Assembly: GCA_027405735.1 (NCBI GenBank)
Contig: JAPEHQ010000005.1
Span: 806,001-870,000, forward strand
Direction of reading: 5' to 3'
Length of the DNA: 64,000 bases
Source: Mucor racemosus
Lineage: Eukaryota; Mucoromycota; Mucoromycetes; Mucorales; Mucoraceae
This document shows positions 47,530-58,828 of this stretch, one piece after another. Below the pieces are notes generated by a model. The model had not been told where the DNA came from, did not search any database, and was given only the letters and a program-made list of their open reading frames with translations. Both the position numbers and the translations under genes were made by a program. Each line of letters opens with the position of its first letter. Position 1 is the first letter of the stretch.

Positions 47530-47890
47530 ACCCCTTGATCTACAGAATTGCAAAAGGTTCAACCTTCTCGGGTTGCTATGGAAGAAATGGAGAAATGAAA
47601 ATGAGTACTTGTTTCAGATATTCTTTGAAGATTTTTATAAAATCAAATAATGGTTCGAAATTGAATTCTGAAGCTGCACTTAATGCGTAGTGAATATAGG
47701 AATAACATATATTTATTTCATTAGCTAATAGCTGTTTTTGAAGGAGTAGAACACATGTTTCCGAGTAAAACCGCCTCTTCTTCTGCTTAAATAGGATAAA
47801 GCTACCAGAAAAACGCTTGAAATCAATGAATAATTAACCCAAATGGGCTGTAAGTTTCAAAACATATACTACATATATAACAGTATCCAG
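47530..47890 (-). repeat. R2 repeat copy
   Basis: Reverse complement of about 16800-17170 and similar to 4195-4390. It contains the plus-strand frame NCKRFNLLGLLWKKWRNEN, matching the frame in the 17 kb copy. Confidence 0.55.
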
Positions 47891-48754
47891 TGTTATAAAT
47901 TTAGCATTCCATTGATTTGCTGACTAAATTATAGAAATCAAGCGCCCACTTCTTCCAAGTTGTTTCTGTGGCTCAGTAGGCCATTTAGAATTAGAAATAG
48001 CGCTAAATCAGCCTAAATCAGCCAAAATCAGTATATATGGCAATGACAACTACTGAAATTAATAAGTAAACATCCTCTTTATGTATAATCAAAATCGTAG
48101 TGCAAAGTGTTTTACATAATTTTTCAAAAAAAAAAAAAAAAAAACTCGAATCTTAGGTTTGAATAAAAAAGGAATCATAAATATCTATATAGTTTTCGTA
48201 TGATTTCTCAGAACAACAGTCTGTGCCTAAGTAGTTCGTATTCAGTGAGACTAGAATGAATAGGCTTATTAAATCCTACGGCCGAATAAATTTCGAATGT
48301 ATGCTGTAGTTTATTACATATGTATATATAATATAGATGTTTATATAAATCAGTGCCAAATAGTCGAAAACAATGCTGTGGTGATCATGATGATGGTTAA
48401 TGTTTTCTAATTGAGCGGCCGACAGAATGTATGCCATGCATTGAATCTAAACACTTTCAAACCAGTTGACAAACGAAAAAATATAACCATATACTTAAGA
48501 TACTTCAAAATAAAATAAAATAAAAGTTCACATTTATCTTCTCTGTAGGTTGAGGAGGAATTATTTTATATAATTCGATTGTTTTTTTTTGCTTAGATCA
48601 TGCTACTGGTTCAGGTAAAATAATAATACACAATGGCACATCAAAGGTTGTATACTAACCCAAAACATCCTGATCTCTACAAATTAATTATTAATCTATT
48701 CTACATTTACATTTTATTTTGATTTGCTTTGCAACAAGTGACGGAGGGGGGCGA
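47891..48754. other. AT-rich intergenic region, no gene seen
   Basis: An A-rich run is present near 48127-48145. The last part is the 3' flank of the uL3m gene. No gene is seen. Confidence 0.5.
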
Positions 48755-49783
48755 TTATTTACTAGCAGTAGGGAAAGGTGGTGGCATAGATTCTTTAGGG
48801 AAGAGCTTTTCACCACGTAACTTGACTGCATCCTTAATCTTGACAAATTGATCATCAAATCCAGGAACAGAACCCTTAACATACACCAAGTTTAACTCAG
48901 GGTCAACCTTGATAACCTTCAAACTTTGTACTGTAACACTTTCACCGCCAAGACGACCAGCCATCTTCTTACCCTTGAAAACCTTACTAGGCCACTATAT
49001 AAAAGCAGTTTAATACTTCATCAAATCAATTAAAATCGCAAAGTATACATTACCTTACGTTGACCCGTTGAACCACCAGAACGATGTGTTAAAGAGACAC
49101 CATGAGAAGCAGGAAGACCCTTGAAATTCCAACGTTTCATGACACCAGCAAAACCTTTACCAATGCTATTAAAAATGTAAAGTTAACTTTTTTGTGGTCG
49201 CAATTTTCTCTTTATATAAACGTACGAAGGGGCTGTAACATCAACAAACTGTCCTGTAACAAAATGTTCGGCTGTCAATTCAGTACCAATAGGTAAAACG
49301 GCGTCTTTGGTAACTTTAAATTCATATAACTTTTCACGAAGTTCAACACCTAAAGATTTGAAATGTTCAATCATGGGTTTTGGGACATTCTTCTCCTTCT
49401 TTGGCGAACATCCAACTTGCAAAGCGGTGTAGCCATGCTTTTCCTCGGTACGAACATCAGTTACAATAACATCTTCCAACTAATTAAAAAATACAAAATG
49501 TCAGAAAAATCCTGATAATATCAAAAGTTGCAATTGTAGAAATTACTTGTAAAACAGTAACAGGCATACGAATACCTGATTCACTCCAAACCGAGGTCAT
49601 TCCCTTTTTCTTGGCAATGACACCAGTACGAACTGAATCTGTAGTCCATTGAGTAGTTGCAGGGGTTGCTTGGGATGAAAAAGCGCTGGTATGGAAAGTG
49701 GCTGCAACAACTGATCGCATGGGGCTGATGGCACCCATAGTTTTAACAGCAAGCGAAGACTTTGAAAATAAACTTAAAGCCAT
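48755..49783 (-). CDS. Mitochondrial large ribosomal subunit protein uL3m
   Basis: Four exons (49783-49547, 49479-49226, 49165-49054, 48994-48755) give 280 aa. The first ~40 residues are rich in Ser, Ala and basic residues without acids ([20 protein letters not shown]), a mitochondrial targeting signal. The L3 fold follows: [14 protein letters not shown], a central [28 protein letters not shown], then [14 protein letters not shown] and [11 protein letters not shown], the classic bacterial/mitochondrial L3 motifs near the peptidyl-transferase centre. It assembles early into the mitochondrial large subunit. The introns are 59-67 nt. It diverges from the Zn2Cys6 factor with 1.07 kb between the starts. 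Confidence 0.93.
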
Positions 49784-50181
49784 GGTTGTAGTATGGTATT
49801 ATATCAAAAAAGAGAAGCGCTTGCTCAAGTCAAAAGGTAATGAACTTTGTATGGGGTAGGGCACCCTACCAAACTACCAGATCAATTAGGCTACCGACAT
49901 GCTCTTGGTGGTCACATCCCCCTACATAGTGGCTTATGTATTGTGGATATTGCAATTTACATGAAACTATTGTCTGCATATATTTAATGATTTAAAAATA
50001 GAGAGTATGAAAATACGCTATAAAACTGTAAACTAAAAGACAAAAGCTCCTGACCATTTGGATCAAATTCAATTGTTTGGTATTTTAAATGAGCAGGTAG
50101 TATCCAACCTGATCAACGCATTTCTATCTTTTGGGATGTCAAGGGATTTGTTGCCCGTTAATTGCAACTCAGTTAATTGGA

Positions 50182-50195
50182 TTGTCATGGCAACC
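50182..50195 (-). promoter_or_regulatory. RFX-type X-box-like site 1
   Basis: TTGTCATGGCAACC; its reverse complement GGTTGCCATGACAA contains the RFX-family consensus GTTGCCATGGCAAC with one change. It is a perfect inverted copy of the site at 50265-50278. Confidence 0.55.
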
Positions 50196-50264
50196 CTCAA
50201 TTAAAACATGCAAATCAAAGTAGATGAAATCAACTTTTTCCTTAGTAACACAATTTCGACATTT

Positions 50265-50278
50265 GGTTGCCATGACAA
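50265..50278 (+). promoter_or_regulatory. RFX-type X-box-like site 2
   Basis: GGTTGCCATGACAA, followed by CA, gives GTTGCCATGACAAC, one mismatch from the palindromic RFX consensus. It lies 69 bp from site 1 in inverted orientation. Confidence 0.55.
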
Positions 50279-50851
50279 CAAACTACCGGGGCAGATCAAA
50301 TTTGATTTTTATATTAATTATAATCCGTTGATATAAATGTTTATTTATATAGAATCAAATCTCATTTAAGAAAGAAAAAAAAAATCAAGAAAAATCACAA
50401 ACATACATAACATGCTACGATAATAATAATAAAAAAAAAATAAAAAAAAAATACCTCACAAACAATTCATTTAGCCATCCCAAAAAAAGTAAAATTCCTC
50501 TAACATTTGTTATTGTAATTTAAACAATAAAAAACCATAGAACAAAAGGGAAGACGTGTTGATATATCTACCAAAAACTCAGCCTGAAACAGACTGTTGT
50601 TTTCATACAGAAAAAGCGGTTTCCTTTCAAAATAATCGTCCTTTTTTTTCTCTTTTCTAAACAATTTTTTCCTATCTTTTTGTCTTGAACAATCTATATA
50701 TACCCTTTTAATTCATATTCCATTTTTGTTTCGCAAAAAAACACGAAATTCCAACTAGAAAATTACAAAAAAAAATTCCAATTTAAAGAGCAACTTGGAT
50801 TTGAAAATAAATACATTAGACGAGTTGAACCATCAAAAAAACAATGCTAGG

Positions 50852-53800
50852 ATGGATGACTCGATACCACTCACACCAGAATTGCCGGAACGTAAGAACC
50901 GATTATCTTCTAATAGTGGGGTTAAAAGAAATAAAGTGAGTCGAGCATGCGATGAGTGTAGAAAAAGAAAGGTAAAGGGTTTTACATTTACATTTGACTG
51001 TTTTGAATACTTGGGGAGGAAGTAAAATGTGCTTTCGAAATGCTTTTGCTCAAAATTGCATTACAACTATTCATTTATTACTTGAATACTCGCCAAGTTT
51101 CAGTCAGCATAGCTATTGCATATTAAACTCAGCAAACCCTTTCTCATTTAGGTACGATGTGATGGAGCTCAACCTTGTGCAAGATGTCAAAAATCTTCTA
51201 CTGAATGTATCTTTTCAAATGTGACACCAAAAAGAGGTCCACCAAAAAAATATCTAGAGCCATTTGAAACTAGATTGAAAACAATTGATAAAGTTCTAAA
51301 GCTACTTGAAATATCAACAGATGCCATCAAAATTGAAAAAAGCAATGATTCTTGGGATATCCAAGGTAAAAAAAAAAAAAAGAAAAACATTATGAAAAAT
51401 AGCAAAGGAGAAAATATTCAAATAATAAGAATAGATCCATCTACTATCGAAACAAACACACATCTAGATGTAACGGCAATTGGACATGCGCTGTATATAC
51501 CTGATTTACCTGCTCGTAAAGACCGTATTGAACCATTGCATGATATAGATGTGAATTTTGAACCACCTCAGCCCAACATCATGAGTAATGCATCTTCTGT
51601 TACACTGAGATTTGATTTGATTCAATGCTATTTTGATTATATACACCCTTCAATGCCATTTATATTCAAATCTACATTTACAGAATCTCAACCATCAACA
51701 CTCTTATTAAATGCAATGTATGCAGTTTCATCTAGATTCGTTTCACCTACACAACCATCATCATCGTCGGCAACAACAACAACAACAACAACGACAACAA
51801 TATCATCACCACTACATCCGCAACACCAACAACAATCAAAATCAATTGATCCTCCAGGCTGGACCTATTATAAAATGGCATTGAGTCTCATTGATGTATA
51901 TATAGATGTTCCCCGATTATCGACTATTCAAGCTATTTTATTGCTTGTAAAATATCATGAACATATTCATCGCCCTGGGTTTTTTTGGAGAACAAAATTC
52001 CTTTTACAGCTGGCTGTCAACATGTCGAATGATCTTGGTTTATCAAGTAAATTTCCTCAAGAAACAACATCATGTAATTATGAATTAGAATATAGAAAAA
52101 GAACATTTTGGGCTGTATATACATATGAAGTTTTAATGAGGTTAGGATGTAAAAATTGTCAATCCAAGGTAATTCTTTATCTAAATGTAGTTTGTGTATG
52201 TTTCTATTTATAGTACCGAGCAAGGTTCAGAATTACATTTTGCAAGTGAAGAGTGCACGGTCGACTATCCGCACGTCCTTTCTGATGAAGCTGCTGGCTC
52301 TGATGCTAACGTTGTATCTAATTTTTATTGGCTATCCAGGATGATACACATACAAGCTGCTGTTATTGAATTCATGAGATCAAAGTATAGTACTGACAAC
52401 AACAAATCCAAAGATCACGAAGCACATGAATTCATAAAGATAGAAAATACCCTCTCTGAATTGGGAGCTAGGATACCGAAAATGAACGAAGAAGGAATAC
52501 AAACTTCTTTCATTCATATAATATACCATTTAACTGTTATTTTACTGTACAGACCATTTGCATTAAAGAATCAATCACAAAATGCAACTACTCATTGTTT
52601 GACATCTGCATCTACAATTACACAGATTGTTGAACATGTATTGAATACAGATGGTGCTGATTCATTTTTTACAGTTCCTCGAGGTAATCAACAAATAATT
52701 TATTGTTTAACTGCTGCCGTTACCATCCAACGTACATTAAGAAATATTGATACAGCAACAAATGACATGTATGAAAAGACTTGTTCGGTACTACAACGTA
52801 TGGTTAGCAAATCACCTGTTACTGAATTAGAAACTAGCGCAATCGATAGCTACTTTTGCACAGATCGAACAGAGCATCACATAAAGTCGCCCTCAAACAA
52901 TTCATCTACACGTTCATCTCCATTGATCCCATCACTGAATTCACCACATAGTCCTAATATTCCTGCTCCAACTATTAGGAAAAGGCACTCTAGATCATCA
53001 TTGCAATTTCCTACTTCTGAAATGTCGTATGTTATGCATTCTAATGCTTCTTTTGTTCCAGACGTTGTTGGGCATCGTATGAGACCTACTGGTAGATCGC
53101 CTTATTCTAGCAATCGTCTATCTGCTCCTTCTTTGGGATCTCTTTATCAACAATCACCTTACTTTTATCAGCAACAGTTACAGCAGCAGCAGCAACAGCA
53201 GCAACAGCAGATGCATCATCAAATGCAACAGCAGCAGCAACAACAGCAGCAACAACAACAGCAAATGCAACCACAGCAAATGCAACCACAGCAAATGCAA
53301 CCACAGCAAATGCAACAGCAGCAACAACAACGGTTGTCAAGTTATTCTCAACCATCTTCTCCTACTGCAAGTCAATTCAGCGCAAGCAATGAATTTAACA
53401 CTCCTGTATTTTCAGTAACACCTCGTCATACTACTTCGCTATCAAGAAAAACAGGGCTTCGTCGTAGCGCTTCATCTGTAGGTGAATTCATTGTACCATC
53501 TCAAAGACCACCTCGTAATTCATCTCGACCTTATATAAACCCACGTCGACATACATTGACTAATACAACACCGCCTGATCTCTCTACCGTCATTGCAGTT
53601 ATCCCACCACATAGCACATCTTCTATGCTTGATACCAATGCTAATGTGACATCTACACCTCGAAGTTTACATGCTATGGCGGTTCGAAATAACCGTTTTT
53701 CAGCTCCTGTTATGAGCAACAATACCCAAAACCCATATATGATACCAATCACTAGTCAACAACAGCAACAGCATCAACTGCAGCAACATCAACATCAACA

Positions 53801-53958
53801 TCAACATCAACAACATCAGCAACTTCAATTGCAACAACAACAACAACAGCAACATCAGTTGCAATTACAATTACAACAACAGCAATTGCAACAACAACAA
53901 TTGCAACAGCAGCAATTGCAACAGCAACAACAGCAAGAACAACAACAACAACAACAGC

Positions 53959-53992
<34 letters not shown>

Positions 53993-54137
53993 GCAACAAC
54001 AACAACAGCATTCATATCATCAACCAATGATGATTGATCCTTCTTCTTTTCCTATGGATCCTGTTATTCCTGATTCTCCAAATGAATCAATGATGGGTTT
54101 ATTAATGAACCCTTGGGAATTTCCACGTCAATCTTGA
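50852..54137 (+). CDS. Zn2Cys6 (Gal4-type) fungal transcription factor with polyQ tracts
   Basis: Three exons (50852-50971, 51152-52140, 52214-54137) give 1010 aa. The zinc cluster at 33-59 is CDECRKRKVRCDGAQPC followed by ARCQKSSTEC (C-x2-C-x6-C-x5-C-x2-C-x6-C), split by a 180-nt intron after Lys40. A Fungal_trans-type middle domain (about 190-420) shows LIQCYFDYIHPSMPFI, AILLLVKYHEH and a KRTFWAVYTYEVLMS segment near the second splice joint. The C-terminal half is Ser/Pro-rich with large polyglutamine tracts, typical of activation regions. It is a nuclear DNA-binding regulator; targets unknown. The frame continues upstream without an ATG, so the ATG at 50852 (MDDSIPLTPELPE) is chosen. The donor at 52141 (GAG|GTTAGG) is preferred over 52168 because it preserves the reading frame. 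Confidence 0.88.
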
Positions 54138-55057
54138 AAATCGAAAAAAAAACATATAAAAAAAAAAACTCCAATATGATAAAATAATGCAAGTATACAG
54201 TGTTTCGTGTTTGAAAATACAAAAATTAAGAGGTAAAAATAAAAAGCTTTAGTGCCGTTAATAAAAAAAGTCTTGGAATGCAATAAATATTTCTGTTGGT
54301 CAGTAAAGTTTTTGGTTGAATAGTATGATTTATGGTTGGACAGTAAGATTTATGGATGATCAGTAAAGCCAATACAAATAGGTATTATAAAGCCAATACA
54401 AAAAAAGGTGGGCTTTTTGATATCTAGTGAGTTAGCGAGATTTTATTTTATTTAATCAATATTTTTATTATCACATATGTTTAATTGAACAGGAAAATGC
54501 ACCAATGGGTCTAAATGTCCGTTCTTATTGTACTATTAATTGATATTAACGGATCTATCTATATATCTGTGATTGTTCATTGTTAGGATACATATCCACA
54601 GTCAAAGCGTATATATAAACAGTTTAAGATGTAGCTTCGATTAGCGTTTTCAATGCGTATAGGGTTTTTTTAAATGTGCTTTTCGAAGAATAACCAGCAT
54701 TTATGAAGCTATCAGTGAAATGTAGCATATATTAAATTAGCTTCCATTTGAAATTTATTCAAGCGGCCTATCACCAATTTAAAAAGCCTGCAGGTAATTT
54801 CTCTTCTGCTCTCTGCGCATCTAGTATGCAAAATCATGCAATATCGTATTTTTCTCGGGTAAAAAATAATGGTTTTTGACATGCCATGACGTTTGTTATC
54901 AGTTCGGATTCAGTTTATCCATTAGTAGTTTATCCAATAGCTAATGATTAGAAGAACCTAACGATATGTATGGAAAAAAGTATATAAATTGATAGAAAAT
55001 ATTCTAAGAAACAGCAAGGTTTTTGCCATTTATACATTTTTATCTCTATTGTTTAAT
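54138..55057. other. Intergenic region between the Zn2Cys6 factor and the secreted protein
   Basis: AT-rich, with short direct repeats of the type GGTTGGACAGTAAGATTTATGG around 54298-54370 and AAAGCCAATACAAA around 54366-54405. A TATATAAA box at 54981-54988 lies 70 bp before the next ATG. No gene is seen. Confidence 0.5.
54981..54988 (+). promoter_or_regulatory. TATA box of the secreted-protein gene
   Basis: TATATAAA, 70 bp before the ATG at 55058. Confidence 0.5.
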
Positions 55058-55850
55058 ATGAAGTTTTTTGGAATTATTGCTGCTGCTGCTTCTATGTTTG
55101 TTGCTGGTGCTGTTTCACAAAGCATATTCGACTTGTCCTCTTTGAATGGCTCTTGTAAGTTTATATTTATACTTTGGTTGTGTTTTTGATTAGTAACTTT
55201 TTCGTAAAAATCTAGGGGCCATTGGTGGTTTGGATAGCACTTTGCTTGTTAAAATCCAAACATTGACTCAAATTTATAACATGACAGTGAATTGCCCTCA
55301 AGTTTATATCACTGCCAACACAAATGATACTGCCTACATTCGACCTTCTGTTGAATTTGGATGGTATAATTCTACCAGTCAATCATCTCAAAAAGCTAAT
55401 ATCTCTTTGAGTGGTTTAATGACTCTTGACAATGTTACTGACGATAATGGAGCAAATTTCAATGTTCAATTCTCTCTTCCTTCTATTGCTAGAGGCCTTG
55501 TTGCTAATCAAGTACATATGCTTGACGCTGCTTTATCCAGTGGAAATTCTAGCGATCCTTTGCCCCATGGTGCTGACTATCAAGCCAACCTCTTTGTCAA
55601 GTTTGTTTCAAGTAAGAATGATGATGTGAACGATGTTGTATTAGTCTCCCCTTCCAATTTCAGTGCTGTTGCTCCTAATGATGAAGCTGCTTCTAACTTT
55701 GTACCTCGTGATGAAGCTACCGAAGTTTCGTATCAACTTCTTTTGGTTGGCGGTAGCAATACACTTGACGAAGCTTCATTTGAAAATATCACTTCTTCTT
55801 TAGGTGGTCAAACATCTCTTACCAAACTGAATGATATTTGCACCGCTTAA
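55058..55850 (+). CDS. Putative secreted glycoprotein, family unknown
   Basis: Two exons (55058-55154, 55216-55850; 61-nt intron) give 243 aa. The first 20 residues, MKFFGIIAAAASMFVAGAVS, form a clear signal peptide with a cleavage site near AVS/QS. The mature part is beta-prone and polar with at least seven N-x-S/T sequons (NMT, NDT, NST, NIS, NVT, NSS, NFS, NIT) and only two cysteines (NCPQ, DICTA). There is no C-terminal GPI-type hydrophobic tail and no second membrane segment, so it is probably released. I do not recognise the family. It is convergent with the F-box gene, with 174 bp between the stop codons. Confidence 0.78.
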
Positions 55851-56024
55851 TTACATTTTATTTCATCTTTTAATTGATTTCACCGTCGTAAAAACATACA
55901 TATTAATAAAGAAAATCATGCCATGTTTAAATTTTCTGTTCTGCGTTTAGTACCGCACTTTTATTAAATGCTAAATATTCTTCAATGACAAAAATATAGG
56001 TATTTACAATGGTATACATTAAAT

Positions 56025-57950
56025 TTAAGCTGGATAATTGACATTGCCATCCAAATAAAACTGATCAATGGATTTACAATTGATTCTGATATATCCAAAC
56101 ATTAAATTTGTCTTTAATAGATTATCCACTTTTTGTTCACTGAGGTTCTCCAAAAATCGTTTACTACTGTAGATTGCTTGGGAACTTTCTCGATTGTCAA
56201 AGTAAGATTGAGTAATTTGAGAATCGGTTTTATCCAATAGAACAGTGATGGGAAATTTACGATTACCTGCTTTGTATCCAATATGATGATGCCAGACTTT
56301 CTCTTGATTTGTTTGTAATAAAGCAATCCTCATATAGCTTGAAAGACCATGGTAAAACATGGATGCGCTTGAGTAATCGAGTCGAACACCGTCTAATATC
56401 AAACAATCCAGATGATGATTAGGCAGGTTTAGCTCAATGACAGTTTTAGACGATATATCATTAATGATACAAAGCTGCTTGCATTTAATCATAGAAATGG
56501 TACTGATATAAGGGCAGTTTACTGATAAGTAATCAAATACATTGGTTGAAAATGAAGCAAATGTCATGCTGAGTGATTTTAATGGATGCTTTCTTCTTTT
56601 CCATGCTGTACCAATAGGTGTAACCAATGATCCCCATTCCAGTATCAATGTTTCCAATACAGGACAAGAATCCAATAAAGTATCAACATGATATTCATCG
56701 TGATAAGAATCGCATTTTAACTCTAAATAAGCAAGTTTTGTAAAGTTGTGCAATTTCTGTAGAGTATAGGGTAATTTAATATCCAGTCTCCATTGCTCAA
56801 TCTCCAATGCTGTCAAAAGATGTTTACCATGCTGTATGGCTAAATTGAATTCAGAATCAAGTTTGATTTGGCCATTCTTTTGGGTGATAGACCTAATTTC
56901 TTGGATGCATTGGTGAGATTTTAAGGTTTCAAAAAACGAAACATTAAACCAATGATCCAAAATAGGACATGAGAGCTCCATTATTTCAATATGACGGCAT
57001 TTGTTGACCAAATTTAAAAATAAAGACTTTTCGATCTGGAAGTCTCCCATTGAATTATTAGTATCATAATGTACGTTCATATGCAAATACTTCAATTGAG
57101 GGTACTTGTGTGCAACATAATAAAGCCATGTTACAGGAGTCAGACGAGTATCAATATGGAGGGATGTAAACTGCGTGGCTGTGGGAAAAAGGTCAATCAT
57201 ATGTACCATGTCTTTTTCTATTTGGTGACCATGCATAATAGGCAGTTGAATATTATCTCCTACAATTTCCAATTTTCTCAAACAAGGTAATAGTCTATGA
57301 ATAATCTCAATGTCATTTAACGTCAAGTTGAGTGTTGATATCTTGTCTCCTCGTATTGCTAGTTGGCGGATATGAGGCACTAAAGAAAGAATCGAAACAA
57401 GACGTCCTTGGGTTGAAATATCTACAATCATACTACTTTGAATTGAAAGTGATTTTAATCCTTGTCCCAAATCTTGCAGAAATGGAAGATTAGCACCCAG
57501 ACTAGCTAATGTAGGTAATTGTCGCATATGATTCCATTTACTAATGTTGCTGTGGAAACACACAAATTTCCATGTCTCCGGGTCAAAATCAAGAACCTCC
57601 AAGTTAGGACAAAGATCAGGTAGTTGTTCAAACAAAAATCGAGGTATAATTAGGCGTTCCTGAATCATTTTCTCTAAACAAGCTATCGTCTTTTTTTGTA
57701 TAAATAGATTCTTTATGAGATGTCCGTTTGGCTTCATTTGTGTTGAAGATTTTGAGAGAGATTTTAATAAAAGTTCAAGTTGACAAAGCGTCTTGATAGA
57801 GATGGAATGATAAAGCCCATATCGAAATACATTATACCAATCTTGGCATATTACTAAACCATTTCTCTTTTCTTGTGGTGTTAAATAATTGATAATTTGT
57901 ATTAATATTTCATTGGGTAAATGTGTAGTTTTAGTCATTTTGTTATACAA
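56025..57950 (-). CDS. F-box protein with leucine-rich-repeat-like region
   Basis: A single-exon 641-aa protein. The F-box is at about 8-50 (THLPNEILIQIINYLTPQEK, later LVICQDWYNVFR). The remainder alternates short Leu/Ile-rich strands and helices such as LKSLSIQSSMIVDIS, LRKLEIVGDNIQ, YLELKCDSYHDEYH and LESLILEWGS-like units, as in irregular fungal LRR F-box proteins. It would bind Skp1 and act as the substrate receptor of an SCF ubiquitin ligase; substrate unknown. Met1 (57950) and Met5 (57938) are both possible starts. It is one of only two intronless genes in the window. Confidence 0.82.
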   Translation of the reverse strand: MYNKMTKTTHLPNEILIQIINYLTPQEKRNGLVICQDWYNVFRYGLYHSISIKTLCQLELLLKSLSKSSTQMKPNGHLIKNLFIQKKTIACLEKMIQERLIIPRFLFEQLPDLCPNLEVLDFDPETWKFVCFHSNISKWNHMRQLPTLASLGANLPFLQDLGQGLKSLSIQSSMIVDISTQGRLVSILSLVPHIRQLAIRGDKISTLNLTLNDIEIIHRLLPCLRKLEIVGDNIQLPIMHGHQIEKDMVHMIDLFPTATQFTSLHIDTRLTPVTWLYYVAHKYPQLKYLHMNVHYDTNNSMGDFQIEKSLFLNLVNKCRHIEIMELSCPILDHWFNVSFFETLKSHQCIQEIRSITQKNGQIKLDSEFNLAIQHGKHLLTALEIEQWRLDIKLPYTLQKLHNFTKLAYLELKCDSYHDEYHVDTLLDSCPVLETLILEWGSLVTPIGTAWKRRKHPLKSLSMTFASFSTNVFDYLSVNCPYISTISMIKCKQLCIINDISSKTVIELNLPNHHLDCLILDGVRLDYSSASMFYHGLSSYMRIALLQTNQEKVWHHHIGYKAGNRKFPITVLLDKTDSQITQSYFDNRESSQAIYSSKRFLENLSEQKVDNLLKTNLMFGYIRINCKSIDQFYLDGNVNYPA

Positions 57951-58828
57951 GTAGTAAAAGAAAGAAAAAAGAAAGACGCAAACAAGGGATACAAAAGCAG
58001 AATTGCTTATCTTTTTTTTTTTTTACTGATTTTGCATGAATATAAGTCGCACTTCGAAAAACGAAGTATTACGAATGCGCCGGCCCCTTTTCTTCTGTGT
58101 TGATTGAAAATCTATGCACAACTTCAAACATTGTTTTGTGCGTTGATGAATAACGGCCCTCAAGTAAGTATATACTTTACTCAACTCGCTGGAATTATTA
58201 ACGCTAATAAGGTGAAATGGGAAATTGTACGCAGATAACATGAAATGGATGAGACATTATAAGCACTGGAGTAGCCGATGTTGTTGATGTACTGAAATCT
58301 GGTTTTTTATGTATTTTTTTTTTTTTTTTTTTGACTATATACAAGTGAACAGTTATATTTCACATGTAGTCTTTATTTCCTTTTCTTTTTTGATTAATTA
58401 ATTAATCAATAAAAAATATATCCAATTTATTAAATTGCATCTTGTTTTGTTTTGCTTTGTTCTGCTTTGTTCTGTTTTGTTTTGTTTTGTTTTGTTTTGT
58501 TTTGTTTTGTTACGTTCTATAATTGACGAGCCATTAACTTGCTGCGATACTTCGAATTTCTGCATGCTGAAAAACGTTACACTGCATAATTCAAACCGGA
58601 TTTTAAGGTTCTTTTTGTAGGCACCTACTCGAGTAAAATTTTCATACATAATTTTTAATCTTCATAATCGGAGAGTTCACTCTTTTCTATAATTAGCGCC
58701 ATTCCAAGCAACTTTTAGGATATATCTTAGACACTGCTGAAGAGATATGAATTTATTTTAGTATGTTATATATTCCTAAGTTTATTTTATATCCCACAAA
58801 ATACTCAAAAACAAGTAAAACTTACTAC
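57951..58828. other. Intergenic region with T20 tract and (TTTTG)n microsatellite
   Basis: Upstream of the F-box gene. A T-rich run lies at about 58314-58332 and a (TTTTG)n-type pentanucleotide repeat with point variants at 58442-58511. The last ~110 bp show weak similarity to the extended right end of R1 copy F. No gene is seen. Confidence 0.55.
58442..58511 (+). repeat. (TTTTG)n pentanucleotide microsatellite
   Basis: About 14 units of TTTTG, the first few with C or T substitutions and the later ones perfect, which suggests recent growth at one end. Confidence 0.85.

Larger units (their letters stand above)
49784..50851. promoter_or_regulatory. Divergent promoter region of uL3m and the Zn2Cys6 factor
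   Basis: 1068 bp without a gene. It holds a perfect 7-bp-arm hairpin GGTAGGG-CA-CCCTACC at 49855-49870 near the uL3m start, two inverted X-box-like motifs (50182-50195 and 50265-50278), several A-rich tracts, and a TATATATA near 50695 about 155 bp before the chosen ATG of the Zn2Cys6 gene. An overlapping out-of-frame ATG at 50844 precedes that start and may reduce its use. Confidence 0.6.

Noticed and set aside
52141..52171. Splice donor at 52168 (TCCAAG|GTAATTC) for exon 2 of the Zn2Cys6 gene
   Set aside because: Joining there to the only good acceptor gives a stop after about 11 codons; the donor at 52141 joins in frame and restores the expected VLMS-TEQGSELHF segment.
53107..54027. Val/Ala-rich frames opposite the Zn2Cys6 gene
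   Set aside because: They are the antisense reading of CAG/CAA polyglutamine tracts.
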